Source of the DNA: Candidatus Kariarchaeota archaeon
GTDB taxonomy: Archaea > Asgardarchaeota > Heimdallarchaeia > Heimdallarchaeales > Kariarchaeaceae
Direction of reading: 5' to 3'
Length of the DNA stretch: 11,722 nucleotides
Assembly (NCBI GenBank): GCA_016839545.1
Contig: JAEOUB010000342.1
Location: 1-11,722, forward strand
Part shown: one piece after another, positions 1-5,913 of the stretch
How the letters are laid out: each line of letters begins with the position of its first letter
Position numbering within the stretch: position 1 is the first letter of the stretch
Notes under the pieces: model-generated
The model's input: the letters and a program-made list of their open reading frames with translations, nothing else
The model's database searches: none
What the model was told of the DNA's origin: nothing
Program-made: the position numbers and the translations under genes

Positions 1-2
1 AC

Positions 3-818
3 TATGGTCTGGGTGGAATTGGTGTATTTGAGACATCTGCAGAAGGTCTTGGAATTGAGATTGCTACTGCTCAGAGATTTGCTCAGGGTGCTGCCGATGT
101 CAAGACACAGCTGCAGGCTATTGCCGACTCCGGTGCCAAGATTATTGTCCTCAATGTCATTGTTGGTGATGCACAGACTGTTTTTGCACAGGCTGGAGAC
201 GTAGGTCTCACCGCCGAGGAAGGATACGTTTGGATTGGCACTGATGGTCCCACCCAAGGTGCAGTTTTCGAAGATGATGCCACAATCAAGGCCAACATGC
301 AGGGAATGATCGGTACCGCCCCCAACAGAGGTTCTGGTGCCGTATTTGATGATTTTCTGGACATTTGGGAAGACTGTTACGGATCTGACGCTACTGAGTA
401 TGCTGGTTGTGGTGATCGAACACCCAACACTTATGCTACATTCGCATATGATGCGGTATACACCTTTGCTCGTGCAATCGATCACATGATTGAAGAGGGA
501 AAGGACTACACCGATGGTGACCTTCTCCTCGAACACTTGTATGAGACAGATTTCACCGGTGCAACCGGTCCAATCAGTTTCAACGCAGATGGTGATCGTG
601 AAGGTGTCTATGACATTCTTAACTTACAGGGTGATGCCTTTGAGAAAGTTGGTAGCTGGGACAAGGTTAACGGTCGACAACTAACCGGTACAATCTTTTG
701 GAATGGTGTTGATGATACCAATATACCAGCTGACAGCAGCGGACTACCAGGATTTGGCATGTTCATCTCCCTGATGTCTCTGTTTGTGCTAGTGCCCATT
801 CTTAGAAGAAAGAACTAA
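3..818 (+). CDS. Surface-anchored type 1 periplasmic-binding / ANF-receptor-like ligand-binding protein (5' end outside window)
   Basis: Partial gene: the frame is open from the first complete codon at position 3, giving 271 visible residues up to TAA at 816-818. The true start lies upstream. The visible part reads as the second half of a Venus-flytrap ligand-binding domain (Leu/Ile/Val-binding and ANF-receptor superfamily). It has alternating beta/alpha segments such as AKIIVLNVIVGD and GYVWIGTDG, the family-like stretch NTYATFAYDAVYTFA followed by a helix, then TGATGPISFNADGDREG, where family members usually carry a 'GxxGxxxFxxxGDR' strand. Such proteins bind small solutes outside the cell, as ABC importer binding proteins or receptor ectodomains. 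The last ~25 residues (PGFGMFISLMSLFVLV then ILRRKN) form a hydrophobic anchor with a basic end, resembling PGF-CTERM-type sorting tails. Two cysteines (in EDCYGS and AGCGDR) could form a disulfide. No ABC genes lie directly downstream. The ligand cannot be told from sequence. Confidence 0.85.
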   Translation, partial: YGLGGIGVFETSAEGLGIEIATAQRFAQGAADVKTQLQAIADSGAKIIVLNVIVGDAQTVFAQAGDVGLTAEEGYVWIGTDGPTQGAVFEDDATIKANMQGMIGTAPNRGSGAVFDDFLDIWEDCYGSDATEYAGCGDRTPNTYATFAYDAVYTFARAIDHMIEEGKDYTDGDLLLEHLYETDFTGATGPISFNADGDREGVYDILNLQGDAFEKVGSWDKVNGRQLTGTIFWNGVDDTNIPADSSGLPGFGMFISLMSLFVLVPILRRKN

Positions 819-998
819 TCCTGATAGAATACCAGTAATCAAGTAAATAATCTAAATAATCTCTACTTTACAAGAATCTAACCAATCTACTACTGAAACT
901 ATGACCAATTCATCTTCAGCAAATTCATTGGAACAATTTCAGATAATTCGTATTATTGATTTTGCTGGAATTTTGTATTTGTTCTGAGAGAGTCTACC

Positions 999-1043
999 AT
1001 ATCTGGTGAAATGATCATTGGTTCAGTGAGATTCACCAAATAT
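999..1043. repeat. Inverted repeat with 12-base arms (one mismatch)
   Basis: Arms ATATCTGGTGAA (999-1010) and TTCACCAAATAT (1032-1043) are complementary at 11 of 12 positions (C1003 faces A1039). The 21-base spacer begins inside a 10-base perfect palindrome, AATGATCATT (1010-1019). It lies about 97 bases before the SDR start. It could be an operator or an RNA hairpin; the sequence does not decide. Confidence 0.5.
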
Positions 1044-1066
1044 CCTCTTATTGTCCTCAGAATGAA

Positions 1067-1117
1067 TTTATGTATTTTGTAGATATTTCCAATTCTATGA
1101 GCTAATGCAATTAAGTA
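1067..1117 (+). promoter_or_regulatory. Possible promoter of the SDR gene (weak)
   Basis: Two AT-rich candidates are visible: TTTATGTA near 1067-1074, which would give a leader of about 40 bases, and AATTAAGTA near 1109-1117, centred 26-27 bases before ATG 1140, which would give a leaderless transcript. Neither is a strong TATA match, and no Shine-Dalgarno sequence precedes the start. Confidence 0.3.
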
Positions 1118-1139
1118 CTAGTATCCATAACGTAACTTG

Positions 1140-2222
1140 ATGCGAGTGATTGTAACCGGTGCATTTGGTAATGTTGGGAAATGGGTTGTCAAAGAAACCT
1201 GTCTGAAAGGTTATGAGGTCCTCGCCTATGACCTCAAAACAGATGTCACTGAGAAAAAGCAGAAGACATTATCTTCCCAGTACAATTTTCAAACCGTTTG
1301 GGGTGACCTGACTGATAGAGACCACGTCTCACAAACTATTCAGGATTTCTCACCAGAGTACATCATACATGTCGCCGCGGTCATCGCTCCCACAGCGTAT
1401 GTAATCCCAAGGATAGCGTTTGATGTAAATGTCAAGGGTTCACGATACCTTATTCAGGCAGCAAGTCAGCAAGAAAATTTCAAGAAATTCATATTTGTCT
1501 CAAGTTACAGTGTACATGGTCCTCGGAATCCGAATACGACCACAGAGAAGTTAACAGGTGACACTCCTGTTAATCCACAGGACAATTACGGTTGGCACAA
1601 AGTGGCTATCGAACAGGATCTAGAAAAGAGTGATCTTGAATGGACAATTATCCGTCTTCCAGCTGTTTTCTCTGTCGATGCTGATTTTGGGACAGGATCA
1701 GAGTTCCTCACATTTGGTTTCATGTTGGATCCTGATCGTAATGAACATGCAATTGATGCTAGAGACGCAGGACTGGCTCTTGCCAATGCAGTGGAAGCAG
1801 ATACAGCAGGAAGGAAATTTGACATCGGGGGCGATCCCGAACAGGGATGGTCAGGGAAGGCAAAGGATCTTCAGGGACCCCTCTTTCGTAGTAAAGGGTT
1901 ATCTCCTGCACCTTTACACTACTATCGACGATCCGATCCAGAGGTAGATGAAAGCTGGTACTTTGAGGATTTCGTTGATACCGCTCACTCCCAGGAGATC
2001 CTCAAGTATCAGAGGATAACTTTTCAGGAACATTTCCAACATAATCTTGACAACCTTGGTTTCAAGAAGTATTTAATGAAGATACTCGGTCCTCTGATTA
2101 AGAGACACATAGCAGGGGCTTCCTATTTCAAAGATACAGATGAAGTCGACTCTCGTCCAGTTTGGGAAGTCGTGAAGGAAATATTTGACCTGCAACCCAA
2201 CGAGGATCTAATGATTTACTAG
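1140..2222 (+). CDS. NAD(P)-dependent epimerase/dehydratase, extended SDR family
   Basis: 360-residue Rossmann-fold oxidoreductase of the extended short-chain dehydrogenase (nucleotide-sugar epimerase/dehydratase) family. The N-terminal dinucleotide loop TGAFGNVG is at residues 6-13. Asp31 at the end of the second strand suggests a preference for NAD(H). GDLTD at 55-59 matches the adenine-contacting segment, SSYSVHG at 121-127 carries the catalytic Ser/Thr region, and Y150-GWH-K154 is the catalytic YxxxK pair. RLPAVF at 172-177 matches the usual 'RxxxV(Y/F)' segment. About 100 C-terminal residues after the core are more divergent and include a helical tail ending in a Phe/Glu-rich stretch; they may set the substrate. 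I chose ATG 1140 over the adjacent in-frame TTG 1137. It is followed in the same direction, 81 bases on, by a GT4 glycosyltransferase, which suggests a role in sugar or glycolipid synthesis. Substrate unknown. Confidence 0.88.
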   Translation: MRVIVTGAFGNVGKWVVKETCLKGYEVLAYDLKTDVTEKKQKTLSSQYNFQTVWGDLTDRDHVSQTIQDFSPEYIIHVAAVIAPTAYVIPRIAFDVNVKGSRYLIQAASQQENFKKFIFVSSYSVHGPRNPNTTTEKLTGDTPVNPQDNYGWHKVAIEQDLEKSDLEWTIIRLPAVFSVDADFGTGSEFLTFGFMLDPDRNEHAIDARDAGLALANAVEADTAGRKFDIGGDPEQGWSGKAKDLQGPLFRSKGLSPAPLHYYRRSDPEVDESWYFEDFVDTAHSQEILKYQRITFQEHFQHNLDNLGFKKYLMKILGPLIKRHIAGASYFKDTDEVDSRPVWEVVKEIFDLQPNEDLMIY

Positions 2223-2289
2223 CTATTACTATAAAACGTGATGCAATATCAGATTTCTTAAAGGAAGACAGTCCAATAGTGCTATTCGC

Positions 2290-2294
2290 GAGGT
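2290..2294 (+). promoter_or_regulatory. Shine-Dalgarno GAGGT before the GT4 gene
   Basis: GAGGT ends 9 bases before ATG 2304 and complements the conserved 3' end of 16S rRNA. It supports this start and implies a leadered transcript. An AT-rich ACTATAAAA near 2228-2236 may be the TATA element, which would make the gene separately transcribed from the SDR gene. Confidence 0.65.
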
Positions 2295-2303
2295 CTGGAT
2301 AAT

Positions 2304-3440
2304 ATGCGTGTAACCATCCTATCTGACGCCTACTACCCCATTATCGATGGAGTTGTTCGTTTTGTAGATCACTTGGCTATGACACTACACCAGGCAAATT
2401 TCGATGTTACTCTGGTGATTCCAAGATTGTATTGGAAACCTCATGAAGAATACAGAGACAGGCCATACAATTTCATTTTTCTCCCCACATTACCAATCAA
2501 ATTCAAGGGGTACTACCCAGCTCTTCCGTCTGGTGAACTCTACAGAGAGATACTAAAAACAGATCTGATAATCGTTAACTCCCTTGCATTCACAGCTCTG
2601 TATTCTTTGCTATTCAATCGGTATCACAGAAGTAAGGTAATTGAGTTTGTGCATGCAGATGAGCGGGTAGTCCTTGCCGAAACAGCTTCAGCACCTCGTT
2701 TCATTCTAGATCGCTTAATGAAGATCATGAAACGTATGACTCTAAATATCGATTATTTTGCTGTCGCAACAAATACCTTCCATAAGCGCACCTTGGAGTA
2801 CGGTGCGAAACCAGAAACAATATTTCGAGTTCCTTTTGGGTACAAACGAAAAAACGTATCTGAGGAACAGCTAGAAGAGATCAGAAATTTGTTTGGAATA
2901 GATCCAGATAAACGTACAATTTTGTACCTAGGAAGACTCTCAGTTGAGAAAAACATTGACACTATTGTGAAAGTGATGTCCCGTTTGACAGAGGAAGATC
3001 CCAATGTGCAAGCAATAATTGCCGGTGGCGGGTATATGTATCAATCCATCAAAAATCATCTTGAGAAGACGGATTCTTCGATCATTCTCACTGGTTTCAT
3101 ACCTGATGATTATCTACCTCCACTTTACAGTATTGCTGATATTTTCTATTCTCCATCAAATCACGAGGCTCTTTGCTTCACTGTAATTGAAGCAATGAGT
3201 TACACCACCATCCCCATATTAAATGGAAAGTTCAGAGAAAATGAGCTAAATACGGGCAACTCAATCCAACTGGATGATATCTATAATGTCGAAACAACGG
3301 TTCATATTCTTAAGGACCTCATAGCCGATGAGCAACGAATTGATACTCTTAAGGAAGCAGTAACTGAAACTGCTGCCATTTTCACATGGAAACGTTTTGG
3401 AGAGGTTTGGGTCAACAAAATCCATGAGATATTGATCTAG
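2304..3440 (+). CDS. Glycosyltransferase family 4 (GT-B fold)
   Basis: 378-residue cytosolic retaining glycosyltransferase that transfers a sugar from a nucleotide-sugar donor. The N-terminal acceptor domain opens with a strand and glycine loop (SDAYYPIIDGVVRFV, residues 7-21), matching the 'P..GGV..hv' motif with Asp15 in place of the first Gly. The C-terminal donor domain starts near residue 203 with ILYLGRLSVEKN (206-217), whose R211 and K216 normally contact donor phosphates. The EX7E motif is E288...E296 within SNHEALCFTVIEAM. The length is normal for GT4 and no membrane span is visible. The relatives most alike in layout are the mannosyl- or glucosyl-lipid transferases of archaea and bacteria, but the acceptor cannot be told. 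It shares orientation with the SDR enzyme. Its stop codon lies within a CTAG shared with the convergent downstream gene. Confidence 0.9.
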   Translation: MRVTILSDAYYPIIDGVVRFVDHLAMTLHQANFDVTLVIPRLYWKPHEEYRDRPYNFIFLPTLPIKFKGYYPALPSGELYREILKTDLIIVNSLAFTALYSLLFNRYHRSKVIEFVHADERVVLAETASAPRFILDRLMKIMKRMTLNIDYFAVATNTFHKRTLEYGAKPETIFRVPFGYKRKNVSEEQLEEIRNLFGIDPDKRTILYLGRLSVEKNIDTIVKVMSRLTEEDPNVQAIIAGGGYMYQSIKNHLEKTDSSIILTGFIPDDYLPPLYSIADIFYSPSNHEALCFTVIEAMSYTTIPILNGKFRENELNTGNSIQLDDIYNVETTVHILKDLIADEQRIDTLKEAVTETAAIFTWKRFGEVWVNKIHEILI

Positions 3441-4159
3441 TACCGCCGATTATGAGACTTATACTTGAAGATCAGATCTCTCATCCGTTCCCCTTCTAGC
3501 ACACTCTTGTTCTCAACCTCTTCTTTCATAGAAAGAGGATAGATAAAAAATACAGAACCATGTTTATTGATTATATCTACCAGAGGCAAATTCAGGTCTT
3601 CAATAACAGTAACATTTTCTCCGACAACTGCGACAATTACATCTGTTTCCTGTTCTTCTAGTATTTTGGAGACATAGCTGAAGAATAGTGTCGCTTGGGA
3701 TCGTGCATCAAATTTTACTTTCACTTGACTTATCAGACTTTGAGTCTGAGGGATAATGGTAATTTCAACTAGCCCTTCCAAGTCTACCTCCCAGCTTTGA
3801 GCCCGGATCTCCATCAAATCATCCATAACATCATTGAATTCCTCAGTCGGAGTTTGCTGGATTTGTTGAGGCGCGGCAAATTCTGTGAAATTAACATTCG
3901 GCGCGGCGGTGTCAGTTTTTACAGGCATCAATTTGAAATACAGACCATATTGCTGTACAATGTCATTTACTGCAACTTGAGTACTTGCAATTGGAAAACC
4001 CAGTGATGACTTCAACTCTATCCTGGATCTGTCAAAATTGAAACTAGTGCAAAGATGAGAGATGACTTCTTCAAATTGAGCCTGACCTTCAATTTCATAT
4101 GATACGCTGTCCTGAAATTCGTCTGTTACAATCAGGAATGTGAAGGTGAATTTTGCCAC
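3437..4159 (-). CDS. Tandem ubiquitin-like (beta-grasp) domain protein, predicted
   Basis: 240 residues starting at GTG 4159; an in-frame stop just upstream rules out most longer versions. I recognise no named family. The chain shows two copies of one pattern. Copy 1 (about 3-80) has two N-terminal strands (KFTFTFLIV, SVSYEIEG), a helix (QFEEVISHLCTSF), a strand (RIELKSS) and an end block DIVQQYGLYFKLMPV (66-80). Copy 2 (about 129-209) has VEITIIPQ, QVKVKFDA, the helix ATLFFSYVSKILEE, DVIVAVVG and the end block DIINKHGSVFFIYPL (195-209). The end blocks align residue for residue as DI-x3-[YH]-G-x2-F-x-[LI]-x-P-[VL]. This beta-beta-alpha-beta-beta order, with a conserved turn before the last strand, is that of ubiquitin-like folds. 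A Gln/Thr/Pro-rich linker (81-128) joins the copies and a charged tail (210-240) ends in RRY. There is no C-terminal Gly-Gly, so it is unlikely to be conjugated. Soluble. It may be an adaptor or scaffold (inference). Confidence 0.6.
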   Translation of the reverse strand: MAKFTFTFLIVTDEFQDSVSYEIEGQAQFEEVISHLCTSFNFDRSRIELKSSLGFPIASTQVAVNDIVQQYGLYFKLMPVKTDTAAPNVNFTEFAAPQQIQQTPTEEFNDVMDDLMEIRAQSWEVDLEGLVEITIIPQTQSLISQVKVKFDARSQATLFFSYVSKILEEQETDVIVAVVGENVTVIEDLNLPLVDIINKHGSVFFIYPLSMKEEVENKSVLEGERMRDLIFKYKSHNRRY

Positions 4160-4182
4160 TATGCTGGTCAGTCATATTTCAG

Positions 4183-4190
4183 TATTAAAA
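4183..4190 (-). promoter_or_regulatory. TATA-like box for the tandem Ubl-like gene
   Basis: Read on the minus strand this is TTTTAATA, centred about 27 bases before GTG 4159. The spacing fits transcription starting at the start codon, i.e. a leaderless mRNA. No Shine-Dalgarno sequence is present. Confidence 0.55.
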
Positions 4191-4240
4191 TCTTGATACT
4201 CCCTTCTCGCCTAATATGGTCATTGACTGTCTATACTAGC

Positions 4241-4250
4241 AAATTTATAC
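4241..4250 (+). promoter_or_regulatory. TATA-like box for the GNAT gene
   Basis: AAATTTATAC is centred about 25-26 bases before GTG 4271, fitting a leaderless start. It lies inside the longer open frame that begins at TTG 4193, which argues against that earlier start. Together with the minus-strand box at 4183-4190 it makes a compact divergent promoter region of 111 bases. Confidence 0.6.
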
Positions 4251-4270
4251 GAAGTCGTCAAGGGTTATAT

Positions 4271-4786
4271 GTGGACAAACAGGAGGTAGTTGATGCCCTA
4301 CAATTTCATTCCACTACCCTAACGGCTCGATTAGCCAATGGGGAAGATATTGGGTTTATGCTCGGCCAGGAGAAAATCTATGAGCAATTTCTAGGCCAAT
4401 GGACTGAAGATGAACATCTGCAGGCATTCAAAAACCCGTCTCTGGTACAGATCCTAGTTCAAGATGGAGACAGGACAATTGGATATCTGATTCTCCAAGG
4501 ACTGACTTCCCCCACCAAATCACTGGAACTCGCCAGAATATCGGTGACAGACCCAGGGCGTGGCTATGGTAAGGCAATTATCAACTCAGTTAAGAAGTTG
4601 ACATTTGATACACTAGGTTTTCATCGATTGTGGCTGGACGTCATTGATTACAATACCCGTGCATTCGAAACGTACAAGCAACTAGGGTTTGTTCTGGAAG
4701 GCACATTACGAGACGCTGACTTGTATCAAGGCAAGTATCACGATATGCATATCCTTTCTATTCTAGAAAATGAATATCATTCTTAA
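4271..4786 (+). CDS. GNAT N-acetyltransferase, RimJ/RimL type
   Basis: 171 residues from GTG 4271, the usual GNAT length. The frame could extend to TTG 4193, but that would add 26 residues unlike the family and would place the TATA-like box inside the gene. The enzyme transfers acetyl from acetyl-CoA to an amine. Acetyl-CoA pyrophosphate loop: PGRGYGK, with G96-R97-G98-Y99-G100 in the R/Q-x-x-G-x-G/A position after strand LELARISV. The second CoA/helix motif NTRAFETYKQLGF starts at residue 118 and is followed by EGTLRDADLYQGKYHDM, the signature end of the RimJ/RimL-type (GNAT 3/4) branch, whose members often acetylate protein N-termini. Its substrate here is unknown. Cytosolic. It is divergent from the tandem Ubl-like gene. 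Its stop lies in a TTAA shared with the convergent neighbour. Confidence 0.88.
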   Translation: MDKQEVVDALQFHSTTLTARLANGEDIGFMLGQEKIYEQFLGQWTEDEHLQAFKNPSLVQILVQDGDRTIGYLILQGLTSPTKSLELARISVTDPGRGYGKAIINSVKKLTFDTLGFHRLWLDVIDYNTRAFETYKQLGFVLEGTLRDADLYQGKYHDMHILSILENEYHS

Positions 4787-5337
4787 TTACGACGTCTCAA
4801 TAGAACAAAAATAGCAAATGGAGCTATCACCAAGGGAAAACTGGTAGACGATCCAACCGAGGGTCTAGGGCCATCCCGGATTGTGATAGACAGGAGATCG
4901 ACCCAGTCATCCTCATAGAATTCATCTCCGTAGAATGTTTCCTCATAGAAATCTGCTGCAACTAGGATAAAGAGTAAATCAGGAAAATCATTTGTAATGA
5001 CAAAATCCCAATAGACTTCAACACCTTCTCCATCATAGATGATGTCCAATCCTGTATAGAAGGAGTCCTCAAATACAGTAAAACCTCCACTATCCTCTCC
5101 ACGTATCCATAGTTCAATATCATAGAATGAATAGGAATCGAATCCAAAGAAATCCACAACTAGTTCCACGTCAATATCTAGCGTCTCCCCGATATAGTAG
5201 GTGGAATAACCAGCTGTTGCTGTGTAATAGTATTCACTTCCATCAAATGTGATGAATGTTACAGATTCACGATAATAACCCGATGTGATTGAGGGCATCA
5301 GAAGAAGGATGAGAAGCATAATAACTAGTTTTCTCAC
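4783..5337 (-). CDS. Small acidic, aromatic-rich surface protein with signal peptide and C-terminal anchor
   Basis: 184 residues from GTG 5337. The open frame continues 34 codons further upstream to 5439, but those residues are not signal-like, and a TATA-like box sits 25 bases before the GTG. N-terminus: basic RK, then a hydrophobic core (LVIMLLILLLM), then SITSGYY, a Sec signal peptide probably cleaved near SG/YY. The mature part, about 130 residues, is very rich in Asp/Glu and in Tyr/Phe/Trp, lacks Cys, and shows alternating strand-like segments, suggesting a beta-sandwich exposed outside the cell. The C-terminus after a Ser/Thr spacer is a hydrophobic span (FPLVIAPFAIFVLL) then RRRN, the same design as the tail of the receptor-like protein at 3-818. 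No family recognised; adhesion, surface-layer association or ligand binding are possible. Confidence 0.75.
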   Translation of the reverse strand: MRKLVIMLLILLLMPSITSGYYRESVTFITFDGSEYYYTATAGYSTYYIGETLDIDVELVVDFFGFDSYSFYDIELWIRGEDSGGFTVFEDSFYTGLDIIYDGEGVEVYWDFVITNDFPDLLFILVAADFYEETFYGDEFYEDDWVDLLSITIRDGPRPSVGSSTSFPLVIAPFAIFVLLRRRN

Positions 5338-5357
5338 AAGGATAGGACTGATGTATT

Positions 5358-5367
5358 CAATATAAGG
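5358..5367 (-). promoter_or_regulatory. TATA-like box for the acidic surface protein
   Basis: Read on the minus strand this is CCTTATATTG, centred about 25 bases before GTG 5337. The spacing supports both the chosen GTG start and a leaderless transcript. Confidence 0.6.
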
Positions 5368-5479
5368 ATAGTTTGCTCCAAATGTAGAATTGATACTCTT
5401 CAGATTCTGAGATTGGTCAATCGTACCTTTGCAGACCATAACCTCAAATATTGAGCACGGAATAATTCACTTGATTTCA

Positions 5480-5905
5480 GTGAAAGTAGGAGACGTAGAT
5501 ATCTCGGATGATTACTTGGTAGTCAATACTATAGACTCAGTTCTTGAAGTGGCTAAATTTTTGAAAAAAGAAGGAATTCCGGACGCTGTCGTTGTTGATG
5601 ATAATGACAAGGTAGTGGGGATAATTGATGACTATGTACTAGTCACAGAAGTCCTGGCTGAAGGTAAGGATGTCAATGAGACAAATGCTGAGGATGTAAT
5701 GCTAACTCCACCCATGGTCACTGTGGATACTGATCTGACCGAGGTTGAGGAGATTTTGGACAAAGAGGACGTTACCTTGCTTGCAGTGGTTGATGAAAAT
5801 GATGAATTGCTTGGTGTTGTGACAATTATGGATGTACTGGAAGGATTGGCCAAAGCACATGAGCCCTCAGGCGGACTGTTTAGCTTCCTGAGGAATCTCT
5901 TTTAG
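5480..5905 (+). CDS. CBS-domain pair protein (start uncertain)
   Basis: About 141 residues from GTG 5480. In-frame TTG codons at 5471 and 5429 would add 3 or 17 residues. I chose GTG because CBS proteins usually begin just before 'VGDV', as here (KVGDV). CBS pairs bind adenosine-type ligands (AMP, ATP, SAM) and act as energy or metabolite sensors. The first CBS unit spans about residues 4-62 (VVNTIDSVLEVAKF, then VVVDDNDKVVGIIDD). The second spans about 68-128 (AEDVMLTPPMVTVDTDLTE, then LLAVVDENDELLGVVTIMDVL). The second keeps the T-x-x-D-type ribose/phosphate motif (TIMDVL); the first does not, so one site may be degenerate. The tail (SGGLFSFLRNLF) is short, hydrophobic and possibly amphipathic, so it may touch the membrane or a partner. 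The RGG tail-anchored gene starts 8 bases later, implying co-transcription. Confidence 0.85.
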   Translation: MKVGDVDISDDYLVVNTIDSVLEVAKFLKKEGIPDAVVVDDNDKVVGIIDDYVLVTEVLAEGKDVNETNAEDVMLTPPMVTVDTDLTEVEEILDKEDVTLLAVVDENDELLGVVTIMDVLEGLAKAHEPSGGLFSFLRNLF

Positions 5906-5910
5906 GTGAT
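5904..5910 (+). promoter_or_regulatory. Shine-Dalgarno AGGTGAT before the RGG gene
   Basis: AGGTGAT is a 7-base complement to the archaeal 16S rRNA 3' end. It overlaps the CBS stop codon and sits 3 bases before ATG 5914. It fixes the start and suggests translation of the RGG protein from the CBS transcript. Confidence 0.75.
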
Positions 5911-5913
5911 ATC

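Larger units (their letters stand above)
819..1139. other. Intergenic region, about 320 bases, no supported gene
   Basis: No convincing coding sequence is present. There is a 28-codon frame at 901-987 (plus) and a roughly 53-codon open stretch on the minus strand ending at 953. Neither has a recognisable product or start signal. The region holds an inverted repeat (999-1010 / 1032-1043) and AT-rich stretches that could serve as a promoter for the SDR gene. Decayed coding sequence cannot be excluded. Confidence 0.6.

Noticed and set aside
83..364. Antisense open frame within the receptor-like gene
   Set aside because: It overlaps a well-supported coding frame and its translation is a low-information shadow rich in Ser/Ala/Pro.
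901..987. 28-codon plus-strand frame starting with ATG (MTNSSSANSLEQ...)
   Set aside because: It is short, has no Shine-Dalgarno or clear TATA spacing, no recognisable motif, and lies in AT-rich non-coding DNA.
953..1112. Open minus-strand stretch of about 53 codons in the same gap
   Set aside because: There is no good start codon at its upstream end, no promoter, and no recognised product. Chance or remnant sequence cannot be told apart.
1630..1947. Alternative plus-strand frame inside the SDR gene
   Set aside because: It is fully inside a gene with clear catalytic motifs, and its own translation has no family features.
3797..4006. Plus-strand frame opposite the tandem Ubl-like gene
   Set aside because: The minus-strand gene has promoter, start and internal-repeat support; the opposite frame has none.
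3437..4159. Conjugatable ubiquitin-like modifier
   Set aside because: The C-terminus ends in a charged tail with RRY and has no Gly-Gly; no E1/E2/E3-like gene is nearby.
4193..4270. N-terminal extension of the GNAT protein from TTG 4193
   Set aside because: The extra 26 residues do not match GNATs, and a TATA-like box lies within this stretch at the right distance from GTG 4271.
5338..5439. 34-residue N-terminal extension of the acidic surface protein
   Set aside because: It would bury the signal peptide, and it contains the TATA-like box positioned for GTG 5337.
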